Source: Entomomonas sp. E2T0 (lineage in GTDB: Bacteria > Pseudomonadota > Gammaproteobacteria > Pseudomonadales > Pseudomonadaceae). Taken from it: a stretch of 64,000 nt of DNA. Positions 1-10,959 of this stretch are shown piece by piece. The DNA is taken from assembly GCF_025985425.1 (NCBI RefSeq), contig NZ_CP094972.1, positions 2,666,001 to 2,730,000 of the forward strand, given 5' to 3'. The position numbers and the translations under genes are program-made. A model generated the notes under the pieces. The model did no database searches, was not told the DNA's origin, and saw only the letters and a list, made by a program, of their open reading frames with translations. How positions within the stretch are numbered: position 1 is the first letter of the stretch; the number at the start of each line of letters is the position of its first letter.

Positions 1-206
1 GCACCATTATAGTATATTTTTTTCTCACGGAATGTAATTAATTTACCTGCTAACCAATCATTCAGAGCATCATCAGCACGCTTTTGAGCTTCTAATTGAG
101 CATCTTCTTGATTAATATCAGACCAACCAAAACGTTTGATGGTAACTTTTCGACTACCTTCTTTATATTTAATAATAGCTTCTGCCCAATAATTAGGTAC
201 TATCAT
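1..206 (-). CDS. Conserved hypothetical protein, N-terminal part (runs off the window)
   Basis: The minus strand is open from an ATG at 206 to the window edge, giving 68 residues that begin MIVPNYWAEAIIKYKEGSRK. The start lies 3 bases after the TGA of the upstream efflux gene, so it is probably the last known member of that leftward operon. The segment has a basic strand-forming start (KVTIKRFGW) and then a helix rich in Ala, Glu and Asp. It resembles, from memory, a conserved hypothetical protein of Pseudomonas; no function is known to me. Only the N-terminus is visible, so length and domains cannot be judged. Confidence 0.75.
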   Translation of the reverse strand, partial: MIVPNYWAEAIIKYKEGSRKVTIKRFGWSDINQEDAQLEAQKRADDALNDWLAGKLITFREKKIYYNG

Positions 207-208
207 TA

Positions 209-1618
209 TCACTCTTCCTTAGTTAACTTTGTTATATCCCATCCGCCACCAATAGCAGCAATTAATTTAACACTTGCTGTTAGTTGATTACCTAATAAGG
301 TAATACCTGTTCTCTCCGTATTCAATGCAGAATATTGGGCTGTTGCCACATTAAGATAATCAATCATACCTGCTTCATATTGATTGGTAATTAGCTGTAA
401 TGACTCCTTCGCTGAATCTGTGGCTTCTTTCTGAACAATGGCCTCTTGTTCCATAATATAAAGTTGTACAAGATAATCCTCTACCTCTTTAAAACCATTT
501 AATACCGTTTGTCGATAGTTAGCTACTTTCTCATCATAAGCTGCTTCAGCTTGCTCATAACGAGAACGAATTAAACCACCATCAAACAATGTCATAGCAA
601 ACTTTGGTCCTAATGACCAATAACGATTTGGACTATTAATCCAATGACTAAAACTATTACTGGAATATCCTGCACCCGCTGATAAGGTTAAATCTGGAAA
701 CCACGCAGCTTTTGCTACACCTATTTGAGCATTGGCAGAAATAACTTGTTGCTCGGCAGAAGCAATATCTGGCCTACGTTCTAATAACTGGGAAGGTAGA
801 ACCTTAGGCACAACGGGTAATGGTGGAACTTTATAGGTTGCTTTAATACTAAAATTAGCAGGTGCTTCACCAATTAATACAGCAATCGCATGCTCTAGTT
901 GTGCTCGTTGGTATTTAATATCAATTGCCTGTGCTTCAGTATTTTTAAGCTGTGTTCTAGCCTGTGTCATATCAGACTTAACAACCATTCCTGCATTATA
1001 TTGATTCTCTGTTAATGTGAGAGATTTTCTATAAGCTTCTACTGTATGATCCAACAACTGTTGATGGATATCCATAATTCTAAGTTGCAAATAAGTTTGT
1101 GCTAACTCAGACTGCAAACTAAGCTTTGCAGCAGCTAAATCTGCTTGGCTACCTTGTGCATCTGCCTTAGCAGACTCAACTTGACGACGAATTTTGCCCC
1201 AAATATCTAGTTCCCAAGAGGCAGAAGGACCTAAGTCATAACTATCAGTTACTGTATTGCCTTTACCTTGCTGTGCCCTGGTAGAGTTAACATTAGCAGA
1301 TACTGTTGGGAAATAAGCTGCTCTAGCACCTTTCACTAAAGCAATAGCTTGCCGATAACGCGCCTCATATTGTGCTAAATTTTGGTTAGCCATTAATAGT
1401 TTTTGTTGCAGCTGATTTAACTCAACATCGTTATACAAGGTCCACCAACTTTCTGGTAAAGTTGTATTTGCAGGGGTAGCCAACTTCCACCCTTCAACCT
1501 GCTTAAAATCAGCTGATTGCGCTGTGGATGGTCGTTGATAATCAGGACCAATGGCACAGCCTGCCAATACACCTACCAATACAATTGATAACGTTTTTAT
1601 ATAAAATCTTTGGTTCAT
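209..1618 (-). CDS. opmB: Outer-membrane efflux lipoprotein (OprM/NodT family), MuxABC-OpmB type
   Basis: This 469-residue TolC-type outer-membrane channel should export substrates of the two RND pumps encoded just upstream. The N-terminus is a lipoprotein signal with lipobox LAGC at about residues 18-21, followed by the family-typical GPDYQRP. Two long Gln/Ala-rich coiled-coil repeats (about 75-230 and 285-455) match the two-fold structure of the family. The start ATG overlaps the TGA of the preceding pump gene by 4 bases, indicating translational coupling. In Pseudomonas the homologous set is muxA-muxB-muxC-opmB, and the order here is the same. The specific symbol rests on synteny. Confidence 0.9.
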   Translation of the reverse strand: MNQRFYIKTLSIVLVGVLAGCAIGPDYQRPSTAQSADFKQVEGWKLATPANTTLPESWWTLYNDVELNQLQQKLLMANQNLAQYEARYRQAIALVKGARAAYFPTVSANVNSTRAQQGKGNTVTDSYDLGPSASWELDIWGKIRRQVESAKADAQGSQADLAAAKLSLQSELAQTYLQLRIMDIHQQLLDHTVEAYRKSLTLTENQYNAGMVVKSDMTQARTQLKNTEAQAIDIKYQRAQLEHAIAVLIGEAPANFSIKATYKVPPLPVVPKVLPSQLLERRPDIASAEQQVISANAQIGVAKAAWFPDLTLSAGAGYSSNSFSHWINSPNRYWSLGPKFAMTLFDGGLIRSRYEQAEAAYDEKVANYRQTVLNGFKEVEDYLVQLYIMEQEAIVQKEATDSAKESLQLITNQYEAGMIDYLNVATAQYSALNTERTGITLLGNQLTASVKLIAAIGGGWDITKLTKEE

Positions 1619-4600
1619 GCTGTTTCTCCCGAGACATCATGAGCATTTTTTTTGGGGTGACGACGACGCCACCAATTACTTAAGCTGTCAAAATATAAAT
1701 AAACCACAGGTGTGGTATATAAAGTTAATAATTGACTCAAAATCAAACCACCAACAATTGTGATACCTAACGGTTGACGCATCTCTGCACCCTCTGCACC
1801 ACCCAACATTAAAGGTACTGCACCTAAGATAGCAGCCATTGTAGTCATTAAAATAGGTCTAAACCTTAGAATACTAGCCTCTTGAATAGAAGTTCGTGAA
1901 TCCATACCTTGTTCTCGTTCAAATTGCAAAGCAAGATCAATCATTAAAATAGCATTTTTCTTAACAATACCAATTAATAAAAATAGCCCCAATAATGAAA
2001 TTAGGCTAAAGGGTGTTTTTAACATCATTAATGCTAATAAGGCTCCTACACCTGCTGAAGGTAATGTAGAAAGAATAGTTAAAGGATGAATATAGCTCTC
2101 ATAAAGAATACCTAATACGATATATACAATAATAAGCGCCATAAAAATCATTAGCGGTTGCCCAGCCATTGAGGCTTGAAAAGCACTGCCTGCACCTCCC
2201 ATTTTTGCTTGAATTTCCTTGGGAATATTCAATAAGGCAACTTTTCGATCGATTGCCTTGATTGCTTCATCTAAATTAACACCAGTTGCTAAATCAAAAG
2301 AGATATAAGAAGAAGCAAACTGCCCTTCATGTTGTACACGATCTTGTTGAAGACTGTAATCATAATGGGTAAAAGCGGACAGCGGTACCCGTTTACCCTG
2401 TTTCGTAATTACCTGCAAATCCTTAAGCATATCAGGGTATTGAGCATATTTTGGATTGACTTCCATCACCACCCGATATTGATTAAGGCTATTAAAAATA
2501 GTAGAGATTTGTCTCTGACTGAATGAGTTATTTAACACATCCATCACGTCACTCATATCTATCCCTAAACGCTTAGCCATTTCTCGATCAATGGTTAAAG
2601 AAATTTGCTGTGCTCCTTCATTATCATCAGCATCCACATTGGTAATCTGAGGAATTTCACGAAAAGCATCCGCTACCTTAATTGTCCACTTTCTTAATAA
2701 ATCAAGATCATCACCTAGTAATTGATATTCAGTCTCTGAGTTTTGGTTTTGGCGCATATTTAACTGAATATCTTGCGCAGCCATTAAGAACATTCTAGCA
2801 CCTGCTACTTTTGGTGCATTATCACGTAATCTATTAATAATATCTTGAGCGCTTTCTTTACGATCACTTTTCGGTTTTAAACGTACTACCATTATAGAGT
2901 TATTAACACTATTGCCACCACCAATAAAGCCTGCTACATTTTCTACTGCTGGATCACTTAATACATACTTACTTAGCTTGTCTACTTTTGGCTGCATAAT
3001 TTGAAATGACATAGCATCGTCACCTCGTATAAATCCCCACAAAACCCCTGTGTCCTGTTCAGGCAATAATGTTTTAGAAATAGCTATATATAAGTAAACA
3101 TTCACCCCAATGGTAATAAATAAAATAATCAACATTAACCTAGAGTGTCTTAATGCCCAACCTAAGCTAACACGATAATAATCAGTTACTTTACCAAAGA
3201 AATTATTAAATCCTTGTTGCCAACGGTTAGGCTTCTTGTTTAAGTCTTGTTTTTTTAACCATCTCGCACATAACATCGGGGTTAGCGTAAGCGACACAAG
3301 TAAAGAAACCACAATGGTTACTGATAAAGTAACAGCGAACTCTTTAAATAATTGAGACAGTAAACCACCAGCAAATAATAATGCCAAAAACACAGCAACT
3401 AATGATGCATTCATCGATATTAAAGTAAAACCAACCTCTTTAGTACCTCGTAATGCAGCCTGTAGAGGACTCATCCCCTTATCAATATAGCGAGCAATAT
3501 TTTCAAGTACCACAATGGCATCATCAACCACCAGACCTGCTGCGACAATCAAAGCCATTAATGATAGGTTGTTTAGTGAAAATCCCATTAGATACATTAC
3601 TGTAAATGTACCTATAATGGATACAGGTACAGCTAATGCAGGAATAAGTGCTGCCCGCCAATGCCCTAAAAACAATAGCACCACTAAAATCACTAAAATA
3701 ACTGCTATAATAAGGGTATGTTCTGCTTCACTTAAAGTAGCTTGAATACCTGCCGAACGATCCATCGCTATATTTAATTCAACACTTGAAGGAATAGCGG
3801 CCTTTAACAGCGGCAATGCATCTTTAATCCCTTTAATGGTTTCAATAACATTAGCCCCTGATTCTTTGTTAATAATTAACAAAATGGCATCTTCATTATT
3901 ATAATAGCCAGCATTATACCTATTTTCTACAGCATCATAAACTCTCGCCACATCCTGCAAACGAATAGCTGCGCCATTATCATAGCGAATTACGATAGGT
4001 TTATATTGTTCCGCTTTAGTTAATTGATCATTAGCTGTAATTTGCCATTGATATCGATCATTTTCTACAAAGCCTTTTGGCTTTCTTAAGTTTGAATTAA
4101 CAATCGCTTGCCTTACTTCAGATAAAGAAACATTATAATGTGCTAATAAATGCGGCTCTAATTCCACACGCACAGCGGGCAAAGAACTTCCTCCCACTTG
4201 TACTTCACCAACACCTGTTACTTGTGATATTTTTTGTGCAACGATGGTAGAGGCCACATCATATAACTGCCCTTTACTTAAAATATCTGAAGTTAAGGTC
4301 ACCAACAAAATGGGGGCTTGTGAAGGGTTAATCTTACGATAAGTAGGATTATTAGGCATACCGCTGGGCAATAAATCACGTGCAGCATTGATAGCAGCTT
4401 GTACATCTCTTGCAGCATCGTTGATATCACGCTTTAAATCAAATACAAGCATAATTCGTGTTGAACCCTGCCCACTACTAGAGTTCATTTGTTGCACCCC
4501 TGAAATACTCCCAAAAGCTCGCTCTAAAGGAGTGGCAACAGTAGCTGCCATTACTTCAGGGCTAGCACCTGGCAAATTTGCATTTACAGTAATTACAGGA

Positions 4601-4725
4601 AAATCCATTTCTGGTAAAGGTGCAACAGGTAGTAACTTAAAACATAATATCCCCAATAGCAGTATGGCTACATTGCATAGCATTGTAGCAACTGATCTAA
4701 AAATAAATGGGGCTGATAAGTTCAT
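1615..4725 (-). CDS. mdtC: RND multidrug efflux permease, MdtC/MuxC-like
   Basis: This 1036-residue inner-membrane proton antiporter of the HAE1 RND family would form a heteromeric pump with MdtB. An N-terminal membrane helix is followed by a large periplasmic porter domain, a membrane block containing the relay motif GLVVDDAIVVLENIAR (about residue 400), a second periplasmic domain, and a final block with [14 protein letters not shown] (about 945). Length is normal for the family. It follows mdtB with a 2-base gap and overlaps the outer-membrane gene, so all are probably on one transcript. Choosing MdtC over MdtB rests on gene order and paralog pairing. Confidence 0.93.
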   Translation of the reverse strand: MNLSAPFIFRSVATMLCNVAILLLGILCFKLLPVAPLPEMDFPVITVNANLPGASPEVMAATVATPLERAFGSISGVQQMNSSSGQGSTRIMLVFDLKRDINDAARDVQAAINAARDLLPSGMPNNPTYRKINPSQAPILLVTLTSDILSKGQLYDVASTIVAQKISQVTGVGEVQVGGSSLPAVRVELEPHLLAHYNVSLSEVRQAIVNSNLRKPKGFVENDRYQWQITANDQLTKAEQYKPIVIRYDNGAAIRLQDVARVYDAVENRYNAGYYNNEDAILLIINKESGANVIETIKGIKDALPLLKAAIPSSVELNIAMDRSAGIQATLSEAEHTLIIAVILVILVVLLFLGHWRAALIPALAVPVSIIGTFTVMYLMGFSLNNLSLMALIVAAGLVVDDAIVVLENIARYIDKGMSPLQAALRGTKEVGFTLISMNASLVAVFLALLFAGGLLSQLFKEFAVTLSVTIVVSLLVSLTLTPMLCARWLKKQDLNKKPNRWQQGFNNFFGKVTDYYRVSLGWALRHSRLMLIILFITIGVNVYLYIAISKTLLPEQDTGVLWGFIRGDDAMSFQIMQPKVDKLSKYVLSDPAVENVAGFIGGGNSVNNSIMVVRLKPKSDRKESAQDIINRLRDNAPKVAGARMFLMAAQDIQLNMRQNQNSETEYQLLGDDLDLLRKWTIKVADAFREIPQITNVDADDNEGAQQISLTIDREMAKRLGIDMSDVMDVLNNSFSQRQISTIFNSLNQYRVVMEVNPKYAQYPDMLKDLQVITKQGKRVPLSAFTHYDYSLQQDRVQHEGQFASSYISFDLATGVNLDEAIKAIDRKVALLNIPKEIQAKMGGAGSAFQASMAGQPLMIFMALIIVYIVLGILYESYIHPLTILSTLPSAGVGALLALMMLKTPFSLISLLGLFLLIGIVKKNAILMIDLALQFEREQGMDSRTSIQEASILRFRPILMTTMAAILGAVPLMLGGAEGAEMRQPLGITIVGGLILSQLLTLYTTPVVYLYFDSLSNWWRRRHPKKNAHDVSGETA

Positions 4726-4727
4726 AC

Positions 4728-7700
4728 TTATACTTCCTCAGCCATAGCATGTTGCTTAGGATGTGTATTAAGTGACAATCTATCAAAGAATAAGTAAATA
4801 ACAGGCGTAGTAAATAAGGTTAACAATTGACTTAATAATAAGCCCCCTACCATTGCATAACCTAATGGTTGACGCAATTCAGCACCAGAGCCTGTAGCCA
4901 ACATCAAAGGAACTGCTCCAAACAAGGCCGCTAATGTGGTCATTAAAATAGGTCTAAATCTCAATAATGCCGCTTGATAAATAGCTTGCTCTGCTGTTAA
5001 GCCTTGATGACGCTCTGCTTCTAAAGCAAAGTCAATCATCATAATGGCATTCTTCTTCACAATACCAATTAAAAGAATAATACCAATGATGGCAATCAAT
5101 CCTAACTCATTGCCACTCATTATCAATGCCAATAACGCACCAACCGCAGCCGAAGGCAGTGTTGAAAGAATAGTAATTGGGTGAATATAACTTTCATATA
5201 ACACTCCTAATACTATATACATGGTGACAATAGCAGCTAAAATTAAGAATAAGGTACTGGAGAGTGAAGCTTGGAAAGCCTCTGCTACCCCTTGTAATTT
5301 CATTTCTACCGAATCAGGTAAACCAATATCCGCCTTAACTTTATTAATGACTTCTACCGCCTCACCAATAGAAACACCACTGGCTAAGTTAAATGATAGA
5401 GTAACCGCTGGGAACTGACCGATATGGTTGATTACTAATGAAGCAGGTCGAGACTCCATTTTTACTAAATTAGTTAACGGCACTTTATCACCATTAGCCG
5501 TTACTACATGTAGACTCTTTAATGCTTCAATACCTTCTGTATTAGCATTATTAGCCTCTAGCACAATACGATATTGATTGGCTTGAGTAAAAATAGTAGA
5601 AATTTGTCGTTGCCCATAGGCATCATAAAGTGTATCAACAATATCAGATACTTTAAGCCCTAAACGACTTGCCATATCACGGTCAATATTTAAATAAACT
5701 TGTAAACCTTGATCCTGTAAATCACTATTTACATCAACTAATGCTGACTGTTGATTTAAAGTATCAACTAAAATAGGTGTCCACTCCCTTAATAACACTT
5801 CATCAGGTGAGTTTAAAGTAAATTGATACTGCGTTCGGCTTACTTTATCTTCAATACTTAAATCCTGAATAGGCTGCATGTACAGGCGAATACCCACCAC
5901 ATTATTTAATTCTGGCTGTAGTTCTTCTATCACCTGTGCGGCTGTTACACTGCGTTGGTCATGAGTTTTCAAATTAATTAGAATACGTCCACTATTTAAC
6001 GTTGTATTATCACCATCCACACCAATATAAGAAGATAAACTCACCACATTAGGATTTTTTAAGATCACATCCACCAAACGCTGTTGCCTTTCAGCCATTG
6101 CTTTAAAAGAAATATTTTGTGGTGCTTCTGAAATTCCCTGAATAACACCTGTATCCTGTACAGGGAAAAAACCCTTTGGGATAACTAAGTAAAGCAATAC
6201 AGTAAACACAAACGTAGCTACAGCCACTAATAAAGTGGCTGTTTGATGGCGTAATACAAAGGTTAATCCTGTGGCATAATGTTTGATTAACCAATCAATA
6301 ACCTCACCACTTTTTTGATAAAACTTGCCTTGTTTTTTTTCTGGCGTATGCCTTAATAACTCAGCGCACATCATGGGAGTTAATGTTAAAGACACCACTA
6401 ATGATATTAAAATGGCTACCGCCAAGGTGATGGCAAACTCTCTAAATAAACGCCCTACCACATCAGCCATAAATAATAGTGGAATTAATACTGCAATAAG
6501 CGAAAACGTTAAAGAAATTAATGTGAAACCAATTTCTCTAGCGCCTTTTAATGCCGCTTCTAAAGGTTTATCTCCTGCTTCCAAGTGCCTAGCAATATTC
6601 TCTAACATTACAATTGCATCATCTACCACAAACCCTGTGGCAATAGTTAATGCCATTAATGTTAAATTATTAATCGAAAAACCTGCAAGGTACATCACAC
6701 CAAATGTACCTACAATAGATAAAGGTACAGCAATGGAAGGAATAATAGTGGCTGATACATTACGTAAAAACAAAAAGGTAACTAATACCACTAGCATAAT
6801 GGCCATAAACATTTCATGTTGTACGCCACTGATAGAGTCACGAATAGTGATAGTTCGATCTGTTAATTCTTTAACATCTACCCCTGTAGGCATCGTAGCG
6901 GTTAACTGAGGTAATACTGCTTTAATATTATCAACAACATTAATAACATTGGCTTCAGGCTGTCGTTGAATATTTAATAAAATTGCCTCTTTTTGATCAG
7001 CCCATGCGGCTAAACGATCATCTTCTCGTCCATGACTAATAGTAGCAACATCACCTAATCTTAATACTGCACCATTTTGATACCCTAAAATCAAATCCTC
7101 ATAAGCTTTGGCGGAAGCTAATTGGTCATTAGCATCAATCATTGATTGGCGTGTAGGGCCATCTAAAGTACCTTTTGGCTGATTAATATTAGCAGTAGTA
7201 ATTAAGTTTCTAACATCACCCATACCTAAACTATAAGCAGCTAATTTTTGTGGATCTACTTTGACACGAACGGCTGGTTTTTGTCCCCCTGCAATACTAA
7301 CTAAACCAACTCCAGAAATTTGTGCTATTTTTTGTGCCATACGGGTATCAACTAAATCCCGAACAGTAGGCAATGGCAACGTATCTGAAGTAATAGCAAG
7401 GGTTAAAATAGGTGTATCAGCTGGGTTTACTTTGTTATAGACTGGAGGTGCAGGCAAATTACTAGGTAAATCATTAGTCGCTGAGTTAATAGATGACTGT
7501 ACTTCTTGCTCTGCAACAGATAATTCAGTATCTAATGAAAATCGTAAAGTAACAATGGACACACCATTAGCACTGGTAGATGACATTTGTGCAAGTCCTG
7601 CCATTTGCCCAAACTGTCTTTCTAAAGGTGCTGTTACTGCGCTACTCATTACCTCAGGACTAGCACCTGGATAATAAGTGACTACCCGAATTGTAGGATA

Positions 7701-7823
7701 ATCTACTTGAGGTAAGGCTGCTACTGCCAACATTTTGTAGGCGATAATACCTGATAGTAATAACGCTATCATAATCAAAGTAGTAGCAACAGGACGCAGA
7801 ATAAATGGGCGCGAAATATTCAT
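4728..7823 (-). CDS. mdtB: RND multidrug efflux permease, MdtB/MuxB-like
   Basis: This 1031-residue RND pump is a paralog of the next gene. The start reads [20 protein letters not shown], the usual first RND helix. The Asp-Asp proton relay lies in [16 protein letters not shown] near residue 400, and the Lys of the relay in [14 protein letters not shown] near 940. In MdtABC of Escherichia coli and MuxABC of Pseudomonas two different RND subunits assemble as a heterotrimer with one adaptor, and the adjacency here supports that. It lies 5 bases after the adaptor gene stop. Confidence 0.93.
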   Translation of the reverse strand: MNISRPFILRPVATTLIMIALLLSGIIAYKMLAVAALPQVDYPTIRVVTYYPGASPEVMSSAVTAPLERQFGQMAGLAQMSSTSANGVSIVTLRFSLDTELSVAEQEVQSSINSATNDLPSNLPAPPVYNKVNPADTPILTLAITSDTLPLPTVRDLVDTRMAQKIAQISGVGLVSIAGGQKPAVRVKVDPQKLAAYSLGMGDVRNLITTANINQPKGTLDGPTRQSMIDANDQLASAKAYEDLILGYQNGAVLRLGDVATISHGREDDRLAAWADQKEAILLNIQRQPEANVINVVDNIKAVLPQLTATMPTGVDVKELTDRTITIRDSISGVQHEMFMAIMLVVLVTFLFLRNVSATIIPSIAVPLSIVGTFGVMYLAGFSINNLTLMALTIATGFVVDDAIVMLENIARHLEAGDKPLEAALKGAREIGFTLISLTFSLIAVLIPLLFMADVVGRLFREFAITLAVAILISLVVSLTLTPMMCAELLRHTPEKKQGKFYQKSGEVIDWLIKHYATGLTFVLRHQTATLLVAVATFVFTVLLYLVIPKGFFPVQDTGVIQGISEAPQNISFKAMAERQQRLVDVILKNPNVVSLSSYIGVDGDNTTLNSGRILINLKTHDQRSVTAAQVIEELQPELNNVVGIRLYMQPIQDLSIEDKVSRTQYQFTLNSPDEVLLREWTPILVDTLNQQSALVDVNSDLQDQGLQVYLNIDRDMASRLGLKVSDIVDTLYDAYGQRQISTIFTQANQYRIVLEANNANTEGIEALKSLHVVTANGDKVPLTNLVKMESRPASLVINHIGQFPAVTLSFNLASGVSIGEAVEVINKVKADIGLPDSVEMKLQGVAEAFQASLSSTLFLILAAIVTMYIVLGVLYESYIHPITILSTLPSAAVGALLALIMSGNELGLIAIIGIILLIGIVKKNAIMMIDFALEAERHQGLTAEQAIYQAALLRFRPILMTTLAALFGAVPLMLATGSGAELRQPLGYAMVGGLLLSQLLTLFTTPVIYLFFDRLSLNTHPKQHAMAEEV

Positions 7824-7828
7824 TATTA

Positions 7829-9088
7829 TTACTCGCTTACTTCTGCATTCTCTGAAGGTTGAGGCTTCTCTTCTGTATTTTCTAAAGTAGTTGGTATATC
7901 TTCACTATTAACCACTTCTACTTGGCTATCTTCTCGTAGTCGATCAGTTCCTTCTAGGACAACCTTCTCTCCTACTTTTAAACCTTCTATAACAATGGTT
8001 TTATCCGCATCACTACGACCTAAAGTAATATAACGTAGATGAACTTTACTCCCTTCTACCACATACACAAAAGTTCCTTTATTACCATATTGTATAGAGT
8101 CAGTAGGAATAATTAATTGCTTATCTAAAGTAGTTAGTTTTAACTTAATGTTCACAAATTGATTAGGGAATAACATACTATCTTCATTAGCAAAACGAGC
8201 TTTAACTAAAATTGTCCCTGTACTAGTATTAATTTGGTTATCTAATGTTGCAACTGAACCTGTGGCTAATAAATGAGTATTAGTACTATCCCAAGCCTCT
8301 ACAACTAAATCTTCCCCTTTTGCTAAACGACTAACTACCTCAGGTAATTGAGCTTCTGGTAAAGTAAAGGTTGTAGAAATTGGTTGGGTTTGGGTAATGG
8401 TTACTAAAGGTGTGGTATCTCCCACTTTCACATAGTTACCAATATCAATTTGTCTTAATCCTAAACGGCCTGTAATAGGCGCTTTTATTTGGGTGAACTC
8501 TAAATTAAGCTCCGCATCTTTTAACTGTGCCTGACTCGTTAATACTGAACCTTGATATTGATTAACTAATGCTACTTGCGATTCGTAAGTTTGTTTGGCA
8601 ATGGAGTCTTGTTTAATTAACTTTTGATAACGAGTTAATTCAGAACGTGCATTCTGCAATAAAGCCTGATTCTGTTGAACAGCGCCCTTTGCTTGCTGCA
8701 GGGCTGCTTCATAAGGTCTTGGATCAATCACTGCTAACAAGTCATTTTCTTTAACCTGTTGCCCTTCAGTAAATAATACTTTTACTAGCTCACCTTGTAC
8801 ACGGCTTACTATATTAACAGTGTTATAAGCAGTCACTGTACCTAAAGCATTTAAATAAACTGCAAATTCACCTTCTTTAACAGGCTCAACCCTTACAGGC
8901 ACTATATTACTGAACATGCCCCTCCGGCCAAAGGGTGATGACTCTTTTTCTGAGGGGGAATTGGAAGAAGTGGATTTACTCCACCAAACACCTCCAATAA
9001 TAAGGAGTATGATAATTACACTAATAATTATCCATTTCTTTTTAGAATTTACTTGGTTGGTTTGCATATTATCTTGTTTATCATTCAT
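7829..9088 (-). CDS. mdtA: RND efflux periplasmic adaptor, MdtA/MuxA-like
   Basis: This 419-residue membrane-fusion protein links the RND pumps to the outer-membrane channel. It has an N-terminal membrane anchor (about residues 18-37, [20 protein letters not shown]), a biotinyl-lipoyl half motif near 90-130, an alpha-hairpin at about 130-190, then beta-barrel and membrane-proximal domains. The C-terminal 25 residues form an acidic, low-complexity tail. It is the first gene of the four-gene operon and is transcribed divergently from marR. A shared control region is plausible but not proven. Confidence 0.92.
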   Translation of the reverse strand: MNDKQDNMQTNQVNSKKKWIIISVIIILLIIGGVWWSKSTSSNSPSEKESSPFGRRGMFSNIVPVRVEPVKEGEFAVYLNALGTVTAYNTVNIVSRVQGELVKVLFTEGQQVKENDLLAVIDPRPYEAALQQAKGAVQQNQALLQNARSELTRYQKLIKQDSIAKQTYESQVALVNQYQGSVLTSQAQLKDAELNLEFTQIKAPITGRLGLRQIDIGNYVKVGDTTPLVTITQTQPISTTFTLPEAQLPEVVSRLAKGEDLVVEAWDSTNTHLLATGSVATLDNQINTSTGTILVKARFANEDSMLFPNQFVNIKLKLTTLDKQLIIPTDSIQYGNKGTFVYVVEGSKVHLRYITLGRSDADKTIVIEGLKVGEKVVLEGTDRLREDSQVEVVNSEDIPTTLENTEEKPQPSENAEVSE

Positions 9089-9201
9089 TATTACAATCTA
9101 CGGTCATCCTAAACTAAGCAACTCTATAATTATCTCTCACTAAAATAAAGTGTTTTTACTTTATATTTACATATAGCAGCTATATAGACTAAATAACTAC
9201 T

Positions 9202-9239
9202 TTAGTTGACTTGACAATTATTGCCTAGTCAAATAAATT
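9202..9239 (+). promoter_or_regulatory. Promoter and candidate MarR operator upstream of marR
   Basis: A perfect -35 TTGACA (9211-9216) stands 17 bases from a TAAATT -10-like hexamer (9234-9239), reading toward marR. An inverted repeat TTGACT (9206-9211) / AGTCAA (9227-9232) overlaps the -35 and spacer, where an autorepressing MarR protein commonly binds. It lies between the divergent efflux operons. The operator role is inference. Confidence 0.5.
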
Positions 9240-9267
9240 TATTTTTCTTCCACATGGTTTAAAAAAA

Positions 9268-9744
9268 ATGCATTTTACACCTAAAACCATCATTGAAGGC
9301 AGCACCTTAGGACAATTGTTACATTTTGCCAATAACTGCAAAGATAAAATAATTGACCAACATACAGCTGCTTATGACCTCACTGCTGCTCAATTCAAGG
9401 CTTTGTTATGCATTACTTTTAGAAAGATGACTACCCCAGCAGTATTAAGTCAAGCACTACGAATAGACAATGGCGCAGTAACAAGATTACTTGATCGCTT
9501 AGAAAATAAAGGCTTGTTACAGCGTGTAAGAAATGAACAAGACAGACGACAGATCAATATCTTATTAACACCACAAGGGTCAGCTATCAGTAAAAAAATA
9601 CCAGCCATTGTGGCTGACTCACTAAATCAATTAACGCTGTCATTAACAACTAATGAAGTAGATCAATTACAAATTCTATTAAAAAAAATGTTACTAGCCA
9701 ATGGTTACCAACCTGATGATTTTATACTTAACAAAATTGATTAA
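9268..9744 (+). CDS. MarR-family transcriptional regulator
   Basis: This 158-residue winged-helix DNA-binding protein has the family pattern: an N-terminal dimerisation helix, a helix-turn-helix around residues 55-80 (VLSQALRIDNGAVTRLLDRL) and the wing DRRQINILLTPQG. It lies 12 bases before emrA and so heads an emrAB-type operon, as EmrR (MprA) does in Escherichia coli. MarR proteins usually repress their own operon and release on binding phenolic or drug-like ligands. It may also act on the divergent mdtABC operon, which cannot be told from sequence alone. Confidence 0.9.
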   Translation: MHFTPKTIIEGSTLGQLLHFANNCKDKIIDQHTAAYDLTAAQFKALLCITFRKMTTPAVLSQALRIDNGAVTRLLDRLENKGLLQRVRNEQDRRQINILLTPQGSAISKKIPAIVADSLNQLTLSLTTNEVDQLQILLKKMLLANGYQPDDFILNKID

Positions 9745-9756
9745 AGATTAACAAAG

Positions 9757-10956
9757 ATGACTACCGAAACAACCGAACCAGTTGAAAAAACTGAAATAAC
9801 ACACACAAAAATCCCCTTAAACCCTGCTAGACAACGCAGAAAATGGCTATTGATACTAACCACAGTTGTTATTGTATCAATACTGCTTGTTATTTTCTGG
9901 TATGTACTATTTGGGCGATGGTATGAAACCACTGATGATGCTTATGTAAATGGAAATATTGTACAAGTAACTCCACTCGTCAGTGGTACTGTTGTAAGTA
10001 TTGGTGCAGATGATGGTAATCTGGTACAGCAAGGACAAACCTTAGTATCACTAGACCCTAGTGATACAGAAATTGCACTACAGCAAGCTGCTGCTAATTT
10101 AGCCAACACCGTACGTAAAGTACGTAGCCTCTATAGCACTGTAGATAGTTTTGAAGCACAATTAAAAAGTAGCCAAGCCGGTTTACAAAAAGCCCAAGAA
10201 GATTTTAATCGTCGTCAAAAACTGATAGCACAAGGGGCTATTTCTCGTGAAGAACTTTCTCATGCACTCACCACCTTACAAGAAGCACAAGCTAATGTAA
10301 TCAATATCAAACAACAATTACAGAGCAATAAAGTACTGGTTGATAATACTGAGTTACGTACCCACCCTGATGTACTAGCTGCTGCTACTCAATTTGAGCA
10401 AGCTTACTTAGATCAACGACGCAGCAATCTCACAGCGCCCGTTTCAGGATTTATTGCAAAACGTAGTGTGCAAGTAGGACAGCATATTGAAAAAGGTAGC
10501 CAGCTTATGGCTATTATTCCTCTACACCAAGTATGGGTAGATGCTAACTTTAAAGAAACTCAATTAGAACATATGCGCATTGGTCAACCTGTTACTTTAG
10601 AAGCTGATATTTATAGTGATGTGGTCTATCACGGCCATGTGGAAAGTTTAGGAGTAGGCACAGGCAGTGCTTTTGCATTATTACCTGCCCAAAATGCGAC
10701 AGGTAACTGGATTAAAATCGTCCAACGAGTACCCGTACGTATTCAATTGGACCCTAAAGAATTAGACAAACACCCCTTACGTATTGGTTTATCAATGACA
10801 GTTAAGGTAGATTTGCATGATCAATCAGGGCCAATGCTCCCACAACAACCTCCTACTAAACCGATATTATCAACTGATATTTATCAACAACAATTGGCAG
10901 AAGCTAAACAACTAATTGATAAAATAATTGAACAAAATGCTGGTGACAACAAATAA
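9757..10956 (+). CDS. emrA: EmrA-like efflux periplasmic adaptor (HlyD family)
   Basis: This 399-residue adaptor partners an EmrB-type major facilitator pump. It has a cytoplasmic leader of about 30 residues, one membrane helix (about 31-53, LLILTTVVIVSILLVIFWYV), a barrel-sandwich start YETTDDAYVNGNIVQVTP, a coiled-coil hairpin rich in Gln and Ala (about 105-205), and the returning half with APVSGFIAKRSVQVGQHI. The motif TTDDAYVNG is typical of EmrA and FusE-type proteins. It is followed by emrB after 3 bases. Its outer-membrane partner is not in this operon. Confidence 0.92.
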   Translation: MTTETTEPVEKTEITHTKIPLNPARQRRKWLLILTTVVIVSILLVIFWYVLFGRWYETTDDAYVNGNIVQVTPLVSGTVVSIGADDGNLVQQGQTLVSLDPSDTEIALQQAAANLANTVRKVRSLYSTVDSFEAQLKSSQAGLQKAQEDFNRRQKLIAQGAISREELSHALTTLQEAQANVINIKQQLQSNKVLVDNTELRTHPDVLAAATQFEQAYLDQRRSNLTAPVSGFIAKRSVQVGQHIEKGSQLMAIIPLHQVWVDANFKETQLEHMRIGQPVTLEADIYSDVVYHGHVESLGVGTGSAFALLPAQNATGNWIKIVQRVPVRIQLDPKELDKHPLRIGLSMTVKVDLHDQSGPMLPQQPPTKPILSTDIYQQQLAEAKQLIDKIIEQNAGDNK

Positions 10957-10959
10957 ATC

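Noticed and set aside
96-287. Short plus-strand frame at the left edge
   Set aside because: It overlaps the real minus-strand gene at 1-206 and the end of the outer-membrane efflux gene; composition is that of a shadow.
3515-6909. Long open frames antisense to the RND pump genes (for example 6325-6909 on the plus strand)
   Set aside because: They lie wholly inside strongly conserved mdtB/mdtC, have unnatural composition and no ribosome-binding sites. They are shadows of the codon pattern.
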